Notes: generated by a model from the sequence alone, not told the origin. A stretch of 64,000 bases of DNA from Nymphaea colorata (GCF_008831285.2 NC_045150.1:3174001-3238000); one strand, 5' to 3'. Shown: positions 12,490 through 23,997, counted from the stretch's first letter. Program-made: numbers and translations.

Positions 12490-12831
12490 GGTAATTCCAC
12501 TTACAAGTTATGATGAAGCTGGCTGCCACGTGAGAAGAAGTCCACGGCAATAAACGAATCTAGTCACCCTTCTTCTTGTATAACACTTGTATGTTTGAGA
12601 TGACGAAAAAATGAAGAAAAACAGCCACAATCTTCACCACCAATAGAGGCCAGCAAAATAACACCTCAACCACAATCTTTACCACCAATAGAGGCCAGCA
12701 AAACAACACCTTCTTGTGTCAATAATCAGCCGGCAATAACGTCGAGCACTTGGAGTGCTTCACGGCTCCAAAGAAGGAGTAAAAGCTGAAACTTCAAACT
12801 GAAGGACAGCAAGATGAATAGCCAAAACCCA
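12490..12831 (-). other. Copia 5' leader
   Basis: Untranslated leader between the inner primer site and gag. It contains a duplicated phrase (CACAATCTTYACCACCAATAGAGGCCAGCAAAA in two adjacent copies, about 12625-12712). No coding potential was seen. Confidence 0.7.
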
Positions 12832-12843
12832 GCTCTGATACCA
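12832..12843 (-). other. tRNA-iMet primer-binding site (inner copy)
   Basis: The complement reads TGGTATCAGAGC and directly abuts the TG...CA-type edge of the partial LTR copy at 12844. It is the standard Copia primer site, complementary to the 3' end of initiator methionine tRNA. Confidence 0.85.
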
Positions 12844-13072
12844 TGTAAATCAGGCGCAAAGAGACAAATACTTCAAGTAAATCAGCCTTGAAGCTTCCAC
12901 CAACAAGTCAAACTCACAAGCCCTCAAACAAGAGGTGAAGAAGAACTTGAATTAATCACAATATGAGATACATAAAGTAGGCTAAAAAAGCCATATAGAA
13001 CAATAGAGAAGCTGCCCTATTTATAGAGGAGAGGGCCAAAGAGAAGAAGGAGGAGGCAGTCCCAACGGCTAG
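12844..13072 (-). repeat. Partial extra LTR copy (U5 side) ending at a hairpin apex
   Basis: This 229-bp stretch repeats the primer-site side of the LTR. It stops exactly after the left arm of the LTR's perfect hairpin (CCCAACGGCTAG) and is joined to a second copy of the leader start (13073-13109, containing GATGAATAGCCAAAACCCAG and a one-base variant primer site TGGTATCAAAGC). The full 5' LTR follows at 13110. The structure is therefore LTR, primer site, short leader, partial LTR, primer site, leader, gag. Confidence 0.9.
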
Positions 13073-13109
13073 ATGCAAGATGAATAGCCAAAACCCAGCT
13101 TTGATACCA

Positions 13110-13581
13110 TGTAAATCAGGCGCAAAGAGGCAAATACTTCAAGTAAATCAGCCTTGAAGCTTCCACCAACAAGTCAAACTCACAAGCCCTCAAACAAGAG
13201 GTGAAGAAGAACTTGAATTAATCACAATATGAGATACATAAAGTAGGCTAAAAAGCCATATAGAACAATAGAGAAGCTGCCCTATTTATAGAGGAGAGGG
13301 CCAAAGAGAAGAAGGAGGAGGCAGTCCCAACGGCTAGAAATCTAGCCGTTGGGACTAGTCACCCTCTAGGTAAAACAGAAAAACGGAGAGGGATAAAAGG
13401 GAAAAAACAGAAAATAAACTAAAAGAAAAGATACATAAAGAAAGCAAAAATTACATAAGTGACCTAAGTACCCAAAAGATATAAAATATATATATACATA
13501 TAAAGCATATATTAGATGACTAATATATGTGATATATATAAATATATATATGTATACATTTGGGATACATACATTCTAACA
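13110..13581 (-). repeat. Copia 5' LTR (right copy)
   Basis: A 472-bp LTR, the partner of 7903-8374 with about eight substitutions and no indels by eye. It contains the same perfect hairpin (13323-13356) and the TATA-like CTATAAATAG on the minus strand (13291-13282), expected to drive the element's transcript toward gag. Confidence 0.95.
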
Positions 13582-13739
13582 GGCTGGTCTTCATCTACCT
13601 ACTTGACCAAGTATCACTTCGGTTCACCAAGGTAGTTAACTTTGTGTCGAAGGATCTGGTGTAACTGTCGATCGGTGGCCCTCCGGGTCGAAGGAGCTCA
13701 TTGCAAGATCGGCTCTTGTCGTGGCTGGCTTCTTTCCAG

Positions 13740-16709
13740 GTCTTCATTGTCGGCATAGTAGGGCTTAAGGTTGCAGACGTGAAACACAGAATGCACCTTG
13801 AAGTTTGGTGGTAAGTCTAACTTGTATGCTAGCTTTCCAATCCTCTTGACCACAGTAAACAACCCTTCATATTTCTGGATCAGTGCTCAGTGTCGTCCAC
13901 GGAAGATACCCGAGCGGTCTGGGTATAGTTTGACAAGAACTTGGTCTCCCACTCGAAAATCTGCGGGTCTCCGATTCTTGTCAGTCCATTTCTTCATCTT
14001 TTTGGCGGTCTTGTGCAAGAACGTGTTGGCTACCTTTGTCTATTCTTGCCAGTCCCTAACGAACTGGTAGGCGAAGCTGAATCTTCCATTCTCTTGGGCA
14101 GCACGAATGTGAGGCATCAACGGTTGCTGTCCGGTGGCTACTTCGAAGGGGCTGTGGCCTGAAGACTCGCTTTTCTACAGGTTGTAACAGAATTGGGCAA
14201 CATCGAGCAACTTTACCCAGTTTTTCTGGTTGGCGCTGACAAAGTGTCGCAGGTACTGTTCCAACATGGCATTGATGCGTTCGGTCTGGCCATCAATCTG
14301 CGGGTGGAAGCTTGTGGAAAACAACAAGTCTGAGCCAAGCAACTGAAACACTTCACGCCAAAACTTGCCCATGAAGCGAACATCGCGATCGCTCACAATA
14401 CTCTTCGACACACCCCAGTACTTTTCGATGTTTTTGACAAACATTTCCGCTGGGCTCTCCTTCGTGGTTGGGATGAACGTGGCATACTTAGAAAACCTGT
14501 CCATAACAACGAAGATATAACTGTAGCCATCAACTCTGGGTAGACTCACAATGAAGTCCATGGAGATGCTCTCCCACGGACGCTTCGGAACAGGAAGAGG
14601 CTCGAGCAGGCCGACAGGCTTCTGGTTACTCTTGTCCTGTTGGCAGATGAGGCAGGTCTTCACATACACCTCCACATCGTCGCGCATCTGGAGCCAATAA
14701 TACCCCCATTCGAGAAGGGCCAGAGTCCGCTCCTGGCCTGGATGGCCAGCCCAAAGCGTATCGTGGCACTCCTTTGTTAGCTCCAGCCGGAGATTGCCCC
14801 ACTTCAGCACGAAAATGCGCCCGTCCTTGGTGAGGAGCAATCCATCTCGTAGGCAGAATCTTCGAGTCTTCCCCGCTTTGGCCAAGGCAACCAAGTGTTG
14901 GGCCAATGAGTCCTGCCACATTCCTTCACGAACCCGCTCGAGAAGCGCACCCTCCAATTGGGCTTCGGAGGTCCCTGCTCGAGAGGCTGCAAGTTCTGTC
15001 TTTCGACTCAACGCATCTACTACCACGTTGGTCTTACCAACTTTGTACTCCAAAGCAAAATCAAACTCCGCCAAGAATTCCTGCCAACGAGCCTGTTTCG
15101 GAGTTAACTTTTTCTGAGTCTTGAAGTAACTCGTGGCTACATTATCCATCTTGACGACGAACTCTGCCCCGAGTAGGTAATGCCTCCATATGCGCAAGCA
15201 ATGCACAATGGTGGTCATCTCCCGTTCATGCACTGTGTACTGCTTCTCAGGGTCCTTCAGCTTCTGTCTCTCATAGGCGATCGGATGACTGTCCTACATT
15301 AGTACCCCATCGATGGCAAAATCTGAGACGTTTATGTATACTTCAAAGGGCTTTGAGTGATCTGGCAACCTGAGAACGGACTCTTGTACAAGGGCATGTT
15401 TCAGGCCTTCAAAGGCATCTTGGGCAGACTGAGTCCAAATTCAGAATCTATTCTTCTTAAGAAGGTCAATGAGGGGCGCCGCTATCAATGAGTACCCCGT
15501 GATGAACCGTCGATGGTAATTGGCTAACCCAAGAAAGGACCGCAATTCAGGCACATTTGAGGGTGGCTTCCAATCTTGGACAACTTTCATTTTCTCCGGG
15601 TTCATTCGCAGTTGGCCATCTCCTACAATATGGCCGAGGAAACTGATATCTCGTTGGCCAAAGAGACACTTCTTCTGCAGATAGAGATCATTTTCTTTGA
15701 GTACTTGAAACACCATCCGCAAGTGACTAACGTACTCCTTTAGGTTGTTGCTAAAGACTACAATGTCATCAAGGTAGATTACCACAAACTTGTCAAGGTA
15801 GGGGCAGAATATCTTGTTCATAATAGTCGAGAAAGCTGCAGGAGCATTCGTCAACCCGAATGGCATGACTAGGAACTCATACGTTCCATAGCGGGTGACG
15901 CAAGTTGTCTTCGGTTCATCACCTTCTACGATTCTGACTTGCCAGTAGCTGGAATGAAGGTCTAGCTTTGAAAAGATCCTCGCTTTGCCCAACTGGTCGA
16001 ACAAGTCTGCAATCAAAGGCAACGAATACTTGTTCTTCACCGTCACTTTGTTCAAAGCGCGGTAATCCACACAGAGTCTCTTGGAGCCATCATGCTTCGT
16101 CTGGAACAATACAGGGGCTTCGAAGGGTGCCGTAGAGGGACGGATGATCCCTAACTCAAGCATGTCATCAAGCTGTTTCCGCAGCTCCTTCAGTTCAACC
16201 GGTCCCATTCTGTAGGGGACCATAGCTGGTGGCTTGGCTCCAGGAACCAAGTCAATCTCATCATCAACTTCATGCTTGGGAGGTAGGCGTTTGGGGCCTT
16301 TGGGCAGTTTTAGGGGCATCACTCCCTCGAACTGCTTCAGGACAAGGGCTAGCCCTGGGGGAATGACTCTCGACTGAGGGTCATCTTCTTGTAGACGTAC
16401 AACCACGAGGAATGTTTGTTCCCCATGACGCACGCCCTTCTTCAGTTGCATTGCCGACAACGTCGGCTGAGACTTGTTTCTGACGAAGTGGCAATGCATT
16501 GTATGGGATTGATCCGCACCCATCAACGTCAATGTGTTGAACTTCGGCAACATCATTGCATTCTGGCCTCTAAGGAACTCCATCCCAAGAATCACCTTGA
16601 AATCGTCCAGGGGTACCACGGAGAAGATGGTGACTCCCGTCCAACCTTCAATCTGAACCGTTACACTCTTCACTTCTCCTAGGATGGGCCTGACTTCAGA
16701 GTTCACCAT
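13740..16709 (-). pseudogene. Gypsy pol (RT, RNase H, integrase), broken frames
   Basis: The frame at 16709-15441 has the end of the protease and a reverse transcriptase with LCVDYRALNKVTVKNKYSLP, KLDLHSSYWQVRI and YLDDIVVFS. RNase H follows with EVYINVSDFAIDGVLM, a stop where CAG (Gln) is usual, then YERQKLKDPEKQYTVHEREM. Integrase follows with the HHCC motif (HPGQERTL ... CLICQQDK) and DDE core (SMDFIVSLPRVDGY, VSDRDVRFMGKFW, HPQIDGQTERIN). A stop precedes 14175, and the integrase tail is scattered over other frames to about 13740 (KVHSVFHVCNLKPY). Several stops make it inactive. Confidence 0.9.
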
Positions 16710-16724
16710 TTTAAGGGCTTTCTG

Positions 16725-17935
16725 CTACGGCACAGGCTTCAATCCCACTCGATCCGCCTCCTCTCTTGAGACGAAGTTATGCGCTGCCCCGGAGTCTACC
16801 ATTGCAACAGTAGACATTTCATTCAAAGCGACGTCTAGGTACATCAACTCCTTATTCATCATACTGCTAGACACTGCGCGACTTTGGACAGCATTGATCG
16901 TCTGGGCGGCACCCATCCGTGTTTGCCCTTCTTCGGTCTCGCCTTCGATGGCCCTCACAGCATTGGCCTGCCCGGTAGGTCTCACACGTTTTGGGCAGAC
17001 GTGCGCCTGGTGTTTTCCTCCGCAGACCCAATAAGTCACTTCTCTTGGTAGCTCAGTGTAGTCCTTGCGAAAGAAGGGTTTTCTCTCGACTGGCTTTTGG
17101 GACGACGATTCATTTCTATTGTCTCGCCGTTCCTCCCTCTTACTGCCGTGGTCAGACTTATTCGTAGACTTGAAGTCATCAGTATAGCTTTTGCGTTGGG
17201 TGTCGGCCAAGCGCTCGGCTGCCACATATGCCTTCTCCAAAGTCTTTGGATTCGATCTCTCCACGTCGGCTTGGGCCCAAGATTGGAGCCCTATGATGAA
17301 CCAGTGAAGTTTATCTTTTTCTGGCATCATAGGTACGTCCAACATGACCTTTTGGTGTGCCCTGATGTAATCTCTCAAAGCACCTGTCTGCTTTAGGTTC
17401 GCAACCAACCGATAAACATGTCTTTTAGCATCCACGGGCATGAAGTATCCCCCTGCTTGCGAAAGTCGTTGAAGGTACGAATCGTGCAGTCCCCATTCTC
17501 AATGTCCAACATTTTTTGCCTCCACCAAGCCACAGCATCTCCCTCTAACAACATCGCTGCGGTCTTAATCTTCAAGTCCTCTTCTACTACGTTCTGCAAG
17601 TCTAGGTAGTAGTCAACTTGGAACAGAAAGTTGTCGATCGCCCTGACATCCCGGCTACCACTGTACTTCGCCGGACGTTGAACATCGACCATACTGGTCC
17701 TCTCTTGACTACTACTGGCTGAATTAGTACGTAACAATCTCTAGTTTGAAGCTCGAAGTCCAGCGACTTCATCCTGTAAGGTCTTCACCAAGACAGAGAG
17801 TGATTGGTTCATGGCCACTGAATCGGCCATTTGTTCCTGCATCAACTTCATCTCCTTCTTGAATCTCTCAAAGGTTTCGGCAGCAAAGCCGAGGGCTTTC
17901 TCATGGGTGGCCACATCTGAGACCAACCAATTCAC
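16725..17935 (-). pseudogene. Gypsy gag and protease, broken frames
   Basis: Three frame segments (17935-17741, 17737-17393, 17441-16725) together form a Gypsy gag. They hold an N-terminal coiled-coil-like stretch, the capsid with FLFQVDYYLDLQ and AVAWWRQK, a zinc knuckle region and the protease motif MVDSGAAHNFVS. The knuckle reads YWVCGGKHQAHVCP, so the first Cys of CCHC is Tyr. A stop separates the first two segments and a frameshift the second and third. Confidence 0.85.
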
Positions 17936-18084
17936 CGTCTCCTCTAGGTTTCCTAGTCATGGGCCGGGCTCGTCTCCTCTGGACGGGCCGGCTCCTTGCC
18001 TTTGGCACCTCCTCAACAACAGCAAGTCAGCGTGAAGCTCTACACCGACTCTCCGATCGCTTCCTCAGATTGAGTAGAATCTGG

Positions 18085-18096
18085 GCTTTGATACCA
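18085..18096 (-). other. Gypsy primer-binding site
   Basis: The complement reads TGGTATCAAAGC, one base away from the tRNA-iMet primer site, two bases inside the right LTR edge at 18099. Confidence 0.7.
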
Positions 18097-18098
18097 GT

Positions 18099-18504
18099 TG
18101 TCACGGGCCGACTCCTTCGGACCGTGCGACGCGACAAACTCTCGCCAGAAAGCCTCAAGCCTTCGCCTTGTTCAAGTGGGCGCGGATCACTTGAATGCTT
18201 TTTAGAAAACTCTAGACACAAAGTACACAAAGAGTGAAAAGAAAACTCGCAATATATTCACTTAAACAGTTGAGTACATCACGAGGGAAAGCAAGTAAAC
18301 TTTTACACTTTACTTACAAAGGATGGCCGAAGCCGCTTATAGAATTTCCATGCGGACCATCCAAAATAAGAAATCCCAATCGGGCCAGTTTTGGGATGGT
18401 GCTCCGACACATGTGAACATTTGAACTTACACCAAGACTCAACATAAACAAAGCAAATACAACAAAAGCAAAGGATGACTATACAAACACGACAAAAGAG
18501 AACA
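18099..18504 (-). repeat. Gypsy 5' LTR (right copy)
   Basis: A 406-bp LTR starting TGTCACGGGCC and ending AACA on the plus strand, the partner of 7360-7790. The two copies differ by many substitutions and several small indels, much more than the nested Copia LTRs, which agrees with the nesting order. Confidence 0.85.
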
Positions 18505-19160
18505 CAACGTCTTCCTTTTATTTTTGTTGCTTCTATTTGTGGTAGTCAATCTCAATGCATGTTCTGTCCTTTAGTTCTGCTTGCATATTTGTTTTTGGTT
18601 GATTCCTTCAACACTAGATTTTTAAGGTTCATCTAAGGAGATGATAAAATCTGTTTTTACTTTGCATGATTTTTGGAGTTTTGTGCCCATTCTGATTATA
18701 GATAACAAACAAATAATGATGAAGGATAATGAGTGGGGTTTTTGGGTAAGATTTTGGAAATTTATTTTGATCAGTTTCCTTCCAAATCCATATTTTTCAA
18801 AATTTTTACTACCCACTGGTGAGCTTCCTTTTTTTGTCCTTGTTCACCTGCACCCTTTGATGTTATTAGTTTGTACTTTCTTGAGGCATAGTTTGAGCGA
18901 TAACTTTGCCGTTATTCAAAAGGATGAAAAGGGGAGGTGTAGAGAAGAGTGGCATGTGGTTGACCTGTTGTTGTAATTGTCAATAATGAGGGCATGGACT
19001 GTTGCAACTTCTTTTAGGCTTACCAAGGGTTTTTCCAATGCATTTTGAATGTTTTTATTCCTGTCTTGCATTTGTCAGTCTTAAATTGTTGTGCATTTTA
19101 TTTGTCCTTCATCGGGTTCCTATTGCTACAATTTGGTTGAGTTTTTTTTTTCCGTTGCAG
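18505..19160. other. Probable 5'-UTR intron, right part
   Basis: T-rich sequence with no coding character, ending in a strong polypyrimidine tract and TTGCAG directly before the ATG at 19161. It would form one long 5'-UTR intron with 5495-7359, expanded by the nested retroelements. Confidence 0.45.
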
Positions 19161-22100
19161 ATGGCAGCCAAAGCAGCATTTACAAATGAAGCTATTGCTC
19201 TCACTGAGAAGAAGATAGATATGACTCTTGGTAAAGTTCCTCTGGTCGTTGGAGCAATTCGTGTGTTGTCGTTGCTCTAGTTGGATTTCTTCATTCTCTA
19301 GATAGGCTTGCAATATATATATTCCATTAGACAGCTACAAACAAATATTGAAGTTTGTGTTTGATTTGTTTGTGTAGATGACATCGTTAAGATGTCCAAA
19401 AAACCTGCTTCAAAGGGAAAGAACACAAGGATAGTGGTAATTTAACTTTCATGGTGCTTTAGTTGCTTTTATTCAGTTATGTGCAGGTTTTAAATCTTTT
19501 GGTGTTTGTCTGACAGAATAAGAATGGAGGTTTAATCAACAAAGGCACTTCCCAAACACGTGCTTCACAATTAAAACAGTTTTCAGATTCAAGGGCAACC
19601 CTTCGGCAGGTAATTTTTTCATGGCTTTATAGTCTTGCATGTTGGTTCTCTATATGGATGTCTCGGATAGTTTCTCTAATGCTTTATTATCCTATACAGG
19701 GAGTTCTTGCTCAAAGGAGATCCAATTTTAAAGCCAACTCTCAGTTCCCCTTTGCAGTAGAGGCGGTTAGGAAAGTTGCAAATGAACCAGTCCGGATGAG
19801 GGTGTCCAACTGGCACAAGACAAGGTATTGATTTCTCTATCTCTAGCAGAATGGGAACTACTTGCTTGTCCTGCTCATCTCTGCCTCTATTTGGTATTCG
19901 TTCACCTGATCCTTGGCTTCTTTAATTACAGGTAAGCAAGGTGTTCCACTTCTATCAATAACGTCATTCCTTTGCATGAGGCATATGCTGTAAATGAATT
20001 CTGCATAACTGTTGGTCAGTCCGTTGGTTGATATGTATGCAGCATGGTCAGCTAATGTTACACATGATAGACTGATGAGGGATCTAGAACTTAGAAGTGG
20101 TGAAAGTTGCGGGCATATTGTAATCAGAGAGCATTGGTTTCTCTTTCTCAACATGAAAGTGGGTTTGCACTTATTTCAGTCAGAAGACTCAGAACTTGGC
20201 TGCTTGCCAACATATCTGCCTAGGTGTCAAACAGTTACCTTATTTCTCTATGCCTCTCTCAATCTAGGTTCTGGATAGATGCTATATATGGTTATAGTTG
20301 GACATAACTTGTCATACAAAGGTGGCCAGTCACATAACCATTTTATGGAGAGCTTTTCTAATTTGTATGCCACCATGCCCAATTCCCTCATGGTTAATGA
20401 CTTGTCATGTTTTGTTTCAAATGGGTATTTGAAATTTTGAACTTATTATGTAAGGAAAGGATTGCACAACCTTATCTAGGGCATGCCCTTCCAACCTTAT
20501 TTTCGTTACTGACCACTCTCTCCAGCAGATGGTATGAAGAAATTTTCTGACCTTTTGAGATGAACGCCTCAATGACTAACACATTCCCCTCTCATTTGGC
20601 CTCTAGCCACTGGCATCTTTTATTGTTTAGACCTTGTTGGTGGATACAGTCGAGCTGTTATATCTGTTGAAGGGATGTTCAAACTTGATGGAGATTTTAT
20701 GAGATTTTGGGTAGTGCCCGGTCCCTCTGCTGGGGTCAAATCTGACCTCGATGTGGAGGGCCCACGCATAGGACCCTCCTACAAGACATGGTGGCGGCAG
20801 GGCCCGCTATGTCCTGTAGGAGCACTTTGTGTGGAGCCTCCCTATCGAGGGTGTATTGAAGCCAGGCGGATTTAACTGACCATGGATTTTAGGGGTTTTC
20901 TAGGAAGGCTGCATAGATGCCTGCAGACAGAACGGATGTGTTAAGTTTTTAATGGCTATTGGTGGTTTGCTTTGCCCAAATTATTTGCTTCTGCTGCTGA
21001 TTGGTCTTTTCTGGAAAAATGGATGTTAGAACAGCAAATTTACAAAATTTTTGCCTTATGGATCGATTTCAAAGCAGCAGATCGTACAAACATTGTCTTG
21101 TCATAATCCCATTGGTAACAAGTTTAATTTTGGAGGTCAACCATGTTGAAAACCTGGGTAGTGGGTAGTCGTGATGCTTCACTTTTCGTGGATGATCTTC
21201 CAGTGAACTTTATGGACCAAACATCTCCTTGCATAAAAGTTTTGCGGTTCTGAGGAGAGAGTTGACATATTATGTTAATATCTTGCATCAAATTACCAGG
21301 GGGTTATTCTGTTTTTCTTCTTCTTATCCATGCTTTAATTTGAAGTATAAAGGCGTCAGAATGGCATTGTCCAACAGGAATCTCCATTCCTGCAGCACTT
21401 TCATAGACAGGTTGACAAATGGCTGGTCAGTGGTATTTCTGTGTCAAAAGATATTAGATATGCCTTCTATTTTCCTGTGTTTGAGAGGTAGCCGGGCATA
21501 AAGATTTTCTGTATGTGCGACATGGATATAAAACAAATCACTGGGAGAGGCTGGTTTCAGATCCTAGAGACCATGGTTGCTTCATGAGTCTTTGCTGTGG
21601 ATCGTACCATCAACTCTAAAATGTGACGCAACTCTCAGGGTCTCCTATTATCCTGCAGGATTCTGGTCCTATTTTTTCCCGTACTTTAGTTTTAAGTTTT
21701 CATATTATGTTCATTGTTATGGTAACTGAACTAAATCCACATTTGCCTACTGCCTCCATTTGTTTGTGTCCAGATTGTTGGTGGAACTGACTGGACTAAT
21801 CTTACTTCCCTTCTTTGTTCTACTGATGATGGTTTCTTTGTTTAGACCTATACCAGTTGCCCAGAGGAAGGTTGGACAAGTCTTTTCCTCTTATCCTGCC
21901 AAGGTAAATTAATAGTGTGGAGCTTGTCGAGCTTCTTTCTGTGATTTAGGGGTTTGAACTTTGAAGAACTGTACTTACCAAATGCAAGCGGCGTGTATGC
22001 AGGTGGTGCAGCAATCGAACATTCCAAAGGGGAGGCCTCAGACTCTGGACTCGTTGTTCGCAAACTTGAAGGAGCAAAGGCTAATAAAAGCTAGGGGGAT

Positions 22101-22188
22101 GGCTCTGAATGGCCAAGCAGGCCGAAGACGTGCCCGTGTTCCTCCGAACAGCTATCTTGCCAACAACCGTGGGAGGCCAAGGCAGTGA
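19161..22188 (+). CDS. UAP56-interacting mRNA export factor (UIEF-like), six coding exons
   Basis: Exons 19161-19230, 19378-19436, 19517-19609, 19700-19824, 21846-21903 and 22003-22188 join in frame with GT-AG introns into a 196-aa protein. Near the N-terminus (residues 18-32) lies KIDMTLDDIVKMSKK, a good UAP56-binding motif of the kind found in ALY and UIF export adaptors. The C-terminus has TLDSLFANLKEQR followed by an Arg/Gly/Asn-rich basic tail (RRRARVPPNSYLANNRGRPRQ region), suited to RNA binding. From memory the best match is the plant UIEF1/UIEF2 family, nuclear adaptors linking the DEAD-box helicase UAP56 to mRNA. The protein is short and basic as expected. The start codon directly follows a splice acceptor, so at least one upstream untranslated exon exists. 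The exon chain is firm; the family name is less certain. Confidence 0.8.
20712..20876 (+). repeat. Long imperfect fold-back inside intron 4 of the export-factor gene
   Basis: The two arms, about 70 nt each, pair around a short GC-rich loop near 20791-20809. The left arm includes CCTCCTACAAGACAT and the right arm ATGTCCTGTAGGAG, and the pairing continues outward through GACCTCGATGTGGAGG against CCTCCCTATCGAGGGTG. It is GC-richer than the intron around it. It could be a small fold-back MITE or a hairpin precursor. Confidence 0.6.
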
Positions 22189-23756
22189 GGGCCCTTGGAT
22201 TGACGGGTTGTCAGGTGGAATTTGAGCAATTATGACGGATTTTCATGCATGTCAACAGGCTGAGAAGAATAAAAGGTTTAAAGTTATATGTATATATTCA
22301 AAATATGTGTTGTAGAAAATATAACTGAAATTCATACATTAGAACACAGGCCAACAGGTCAGCCTAGATTCATGACCATATTTATGATACCTGGAGGCAA
22401 ATTGTACCTAAAATAATAGTCAAAAGTATTTAATAAGAGATTACTGAAATGGTTGTAAAATGAGTTTAAGGATTGGGTGCTTTGGCATAGCCTTTTTAAC
22501 CAGATTTAAAAATCTTCAGAGAATTTATACAATACTAAGTTTTATATTATAATTTCGAAAGGTTTACCAGATAAACTTCAAAATTTAGATGCACAAATGG
22601 CACAATACTAGGCAAAAGAAATGTTTGATTAAATGCTAAGGCCAATCATATGCTGTCGAGGATAAGTGCATATTCTCTTCTGTGTTTCCTGGTACATGTT
22701 CTATTTTTCTATTATCCTCTTGTAGCTGAGCATAGCTCCGCGAAGTCAGCTGTTGTTCTGAGTAGCAAGCCAAGCGTATGGATCTTGTCCATTTTCAGTT
22801 TGCCAATTCGGGCTGGGTTTTGTGTCTAAAGAAGTTTCTTTAATGTGCTTATGATGCAGGGCTTCTCATTGTATGATACAAAAGGTGGTCCGTCTCAAAA
22901 AGCTTCTACTGTGTGAACATGTACACCAAGAGACAAAGAGACTATTGGTTCATTTTGAGCTATTCTCCCTTGCAGATATGCATTAGTTGTTGGTACTGCA
23001 GTTGAAGTAAGATCGAGGAACCTTTCTTCCTAGATGAACTTTTCTAGAAACACAACTTGATATTGCGACAATGAATGATTGTGACATTCAGTTGAGAATA
23101 TTATTGCAAGCTGACAAAAGAGATCGATGCGGAGGAAGGCATGGCAGCGTCCATAAGCCTCCAAAAACAATCAGATTCCTCAACATTATGATTCTAATGA
23201 CCATTTCGAGTTCCTCTTTTTTTTTTTTTTTTGGCTTATTGGCATCTCTGCCCCCTTTTCAGTTGCCATCGTGTGCAGTTTGTCTGCACTTTGATGTCTG
23301 CGTCCTCTACCTGGGTAGTGCTCTCCCTCTCTGTCAAAAAATAAGATTAGGAAGACTCGTAGGATTTTGAAGCCAGACTTTTGATTTTTAGTACTCGTCT
23401 TGCGTGTCAGGAAAACATGTTGTGTCGATGTATATGTTTTCTGAACATGCAAAAACATTTATCGTAATTATTTTTCCTTAGGACTTTCAAAAAATAAGAT
23501 GCGTCCAAACAGTCTCATAGTGAGATTTAGCGGCGCGTGAGATGATTTGCCATGGGATTAACCACGCGACATTCCAATTTTCATCTTTCTGAATGTCTCT
23601 GCTTATTTACGAAAGTGGTCGTTTTTTAGGGTAAACCAAGTTTTCCTTCAAGAAATAACCGTGACTTTCTTTTTAGCAGCCATGCCTCTCTCTCCCACGA
23701 TCCCACGACATCTCTCTCTTGACATGGATATGTATTGATACGTACAGAAGATGTAA
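22189..23756 (+). other. 3' end of export-factor gene and intergenic DNA
   Basis: An AATAAA at 22268-22273 lies 80 nt after the stop codon and is a plausible poly(A) signal. Beyond it the sequence is AT-rich without coding character; a poly(T) run lies at 23218-23232. Confidence 0.4.
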
Positions 23757-23997
23757 GCTTGGGCATGGGGCCTAATCGGGCTCGAGCCCAAACTTGAAAA
23801 AACCTGTTCGGTCAGTCCGACGGGATTTGATTTGGCCTGATTAATTTTTTATAATATTTTTATTTAATAATGATATATATTATATTATTAAAAATATATC
23901 TTATGTTTAAAAAATTTATAAAAAAATATTTTTTATTTCAATCGAGCTAAACCTGAGCTCGAGTTTCGAGCATCAGGCTGGCCCGATGCCCAGGCCT
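23757..23997. mobile_element. MITE-like element with GC-rich terminal inverted repeats
   Basis: The left end (GCTTGGGCATGGGGCCTAAT) pairs with the right end, whose complement begins GCCTGGGCATCGGGCC. Between them lie GCTCGAG words and an AT-rich core (TTTTATAATATTTTTATT). The layout is that of a small non-autonomous DNA element, but no clear target duplication was found. Confidence 0.35.

Larger units (their letters stand above)
7903..13581 (-). mobile_element. Ty1/Copia LTR retrotransposon nested in the Gypsy element
   Basis: A complete-ended 5.7-kb Copia element on the minus strand, flanked by perfect 5-bp target duplications GGCTG (7898-7902 and 13582-13586). The LTRs (7903-8374 and 13110-13581) are both 472 bp and differ at about eight positions by my count. 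A polypurine tract (GAGGGGGG on the minus strand) borders the left LTR, and the tRNA-iMet primer site appears twice because the U5-primer-site region is partly duplicated (12844-13109). The coding region keeps all Copia domains in order (gag, protease, integrase, RT, RNase H) with only two nonsense changes and one frameshift. It is the youngest element in the window and its host sequence is the older Gypsy element. Confidence 0.97.
7360..18504 (-). mobile_element. Ty3/Gypsy LTR retrotransposon, degenerate, split by a nested Copia
   Basis: The element lies on the minus strand with LTRs at 7360-7790 and 18099-18504, differing at roughly one site in ten. The presumed target duplications are CAGCG (7355-7359) and CAACG (18505-18509), one mismatch apart. 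A primer site close to tRNA-iMet (TGGTATCAAAGC, 18096-18085 complement) lies two bases inside the right LTR, and a polypurine tract (AAAGGGGGAGCT on the minus strand) borders the left LTR at 7790. The order gag, protease, RT, RNase H, integrase is that of Ty3/Gypsy. The integrase tail with VHSVFHVCNLKPYYA suggests a chromovirus-like group, but I see no clear chromodomain. A Copia element (7903-13581) sits in the 3' internal region. Many stops and frameshifts make the element dead. Confidence 0.9.
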
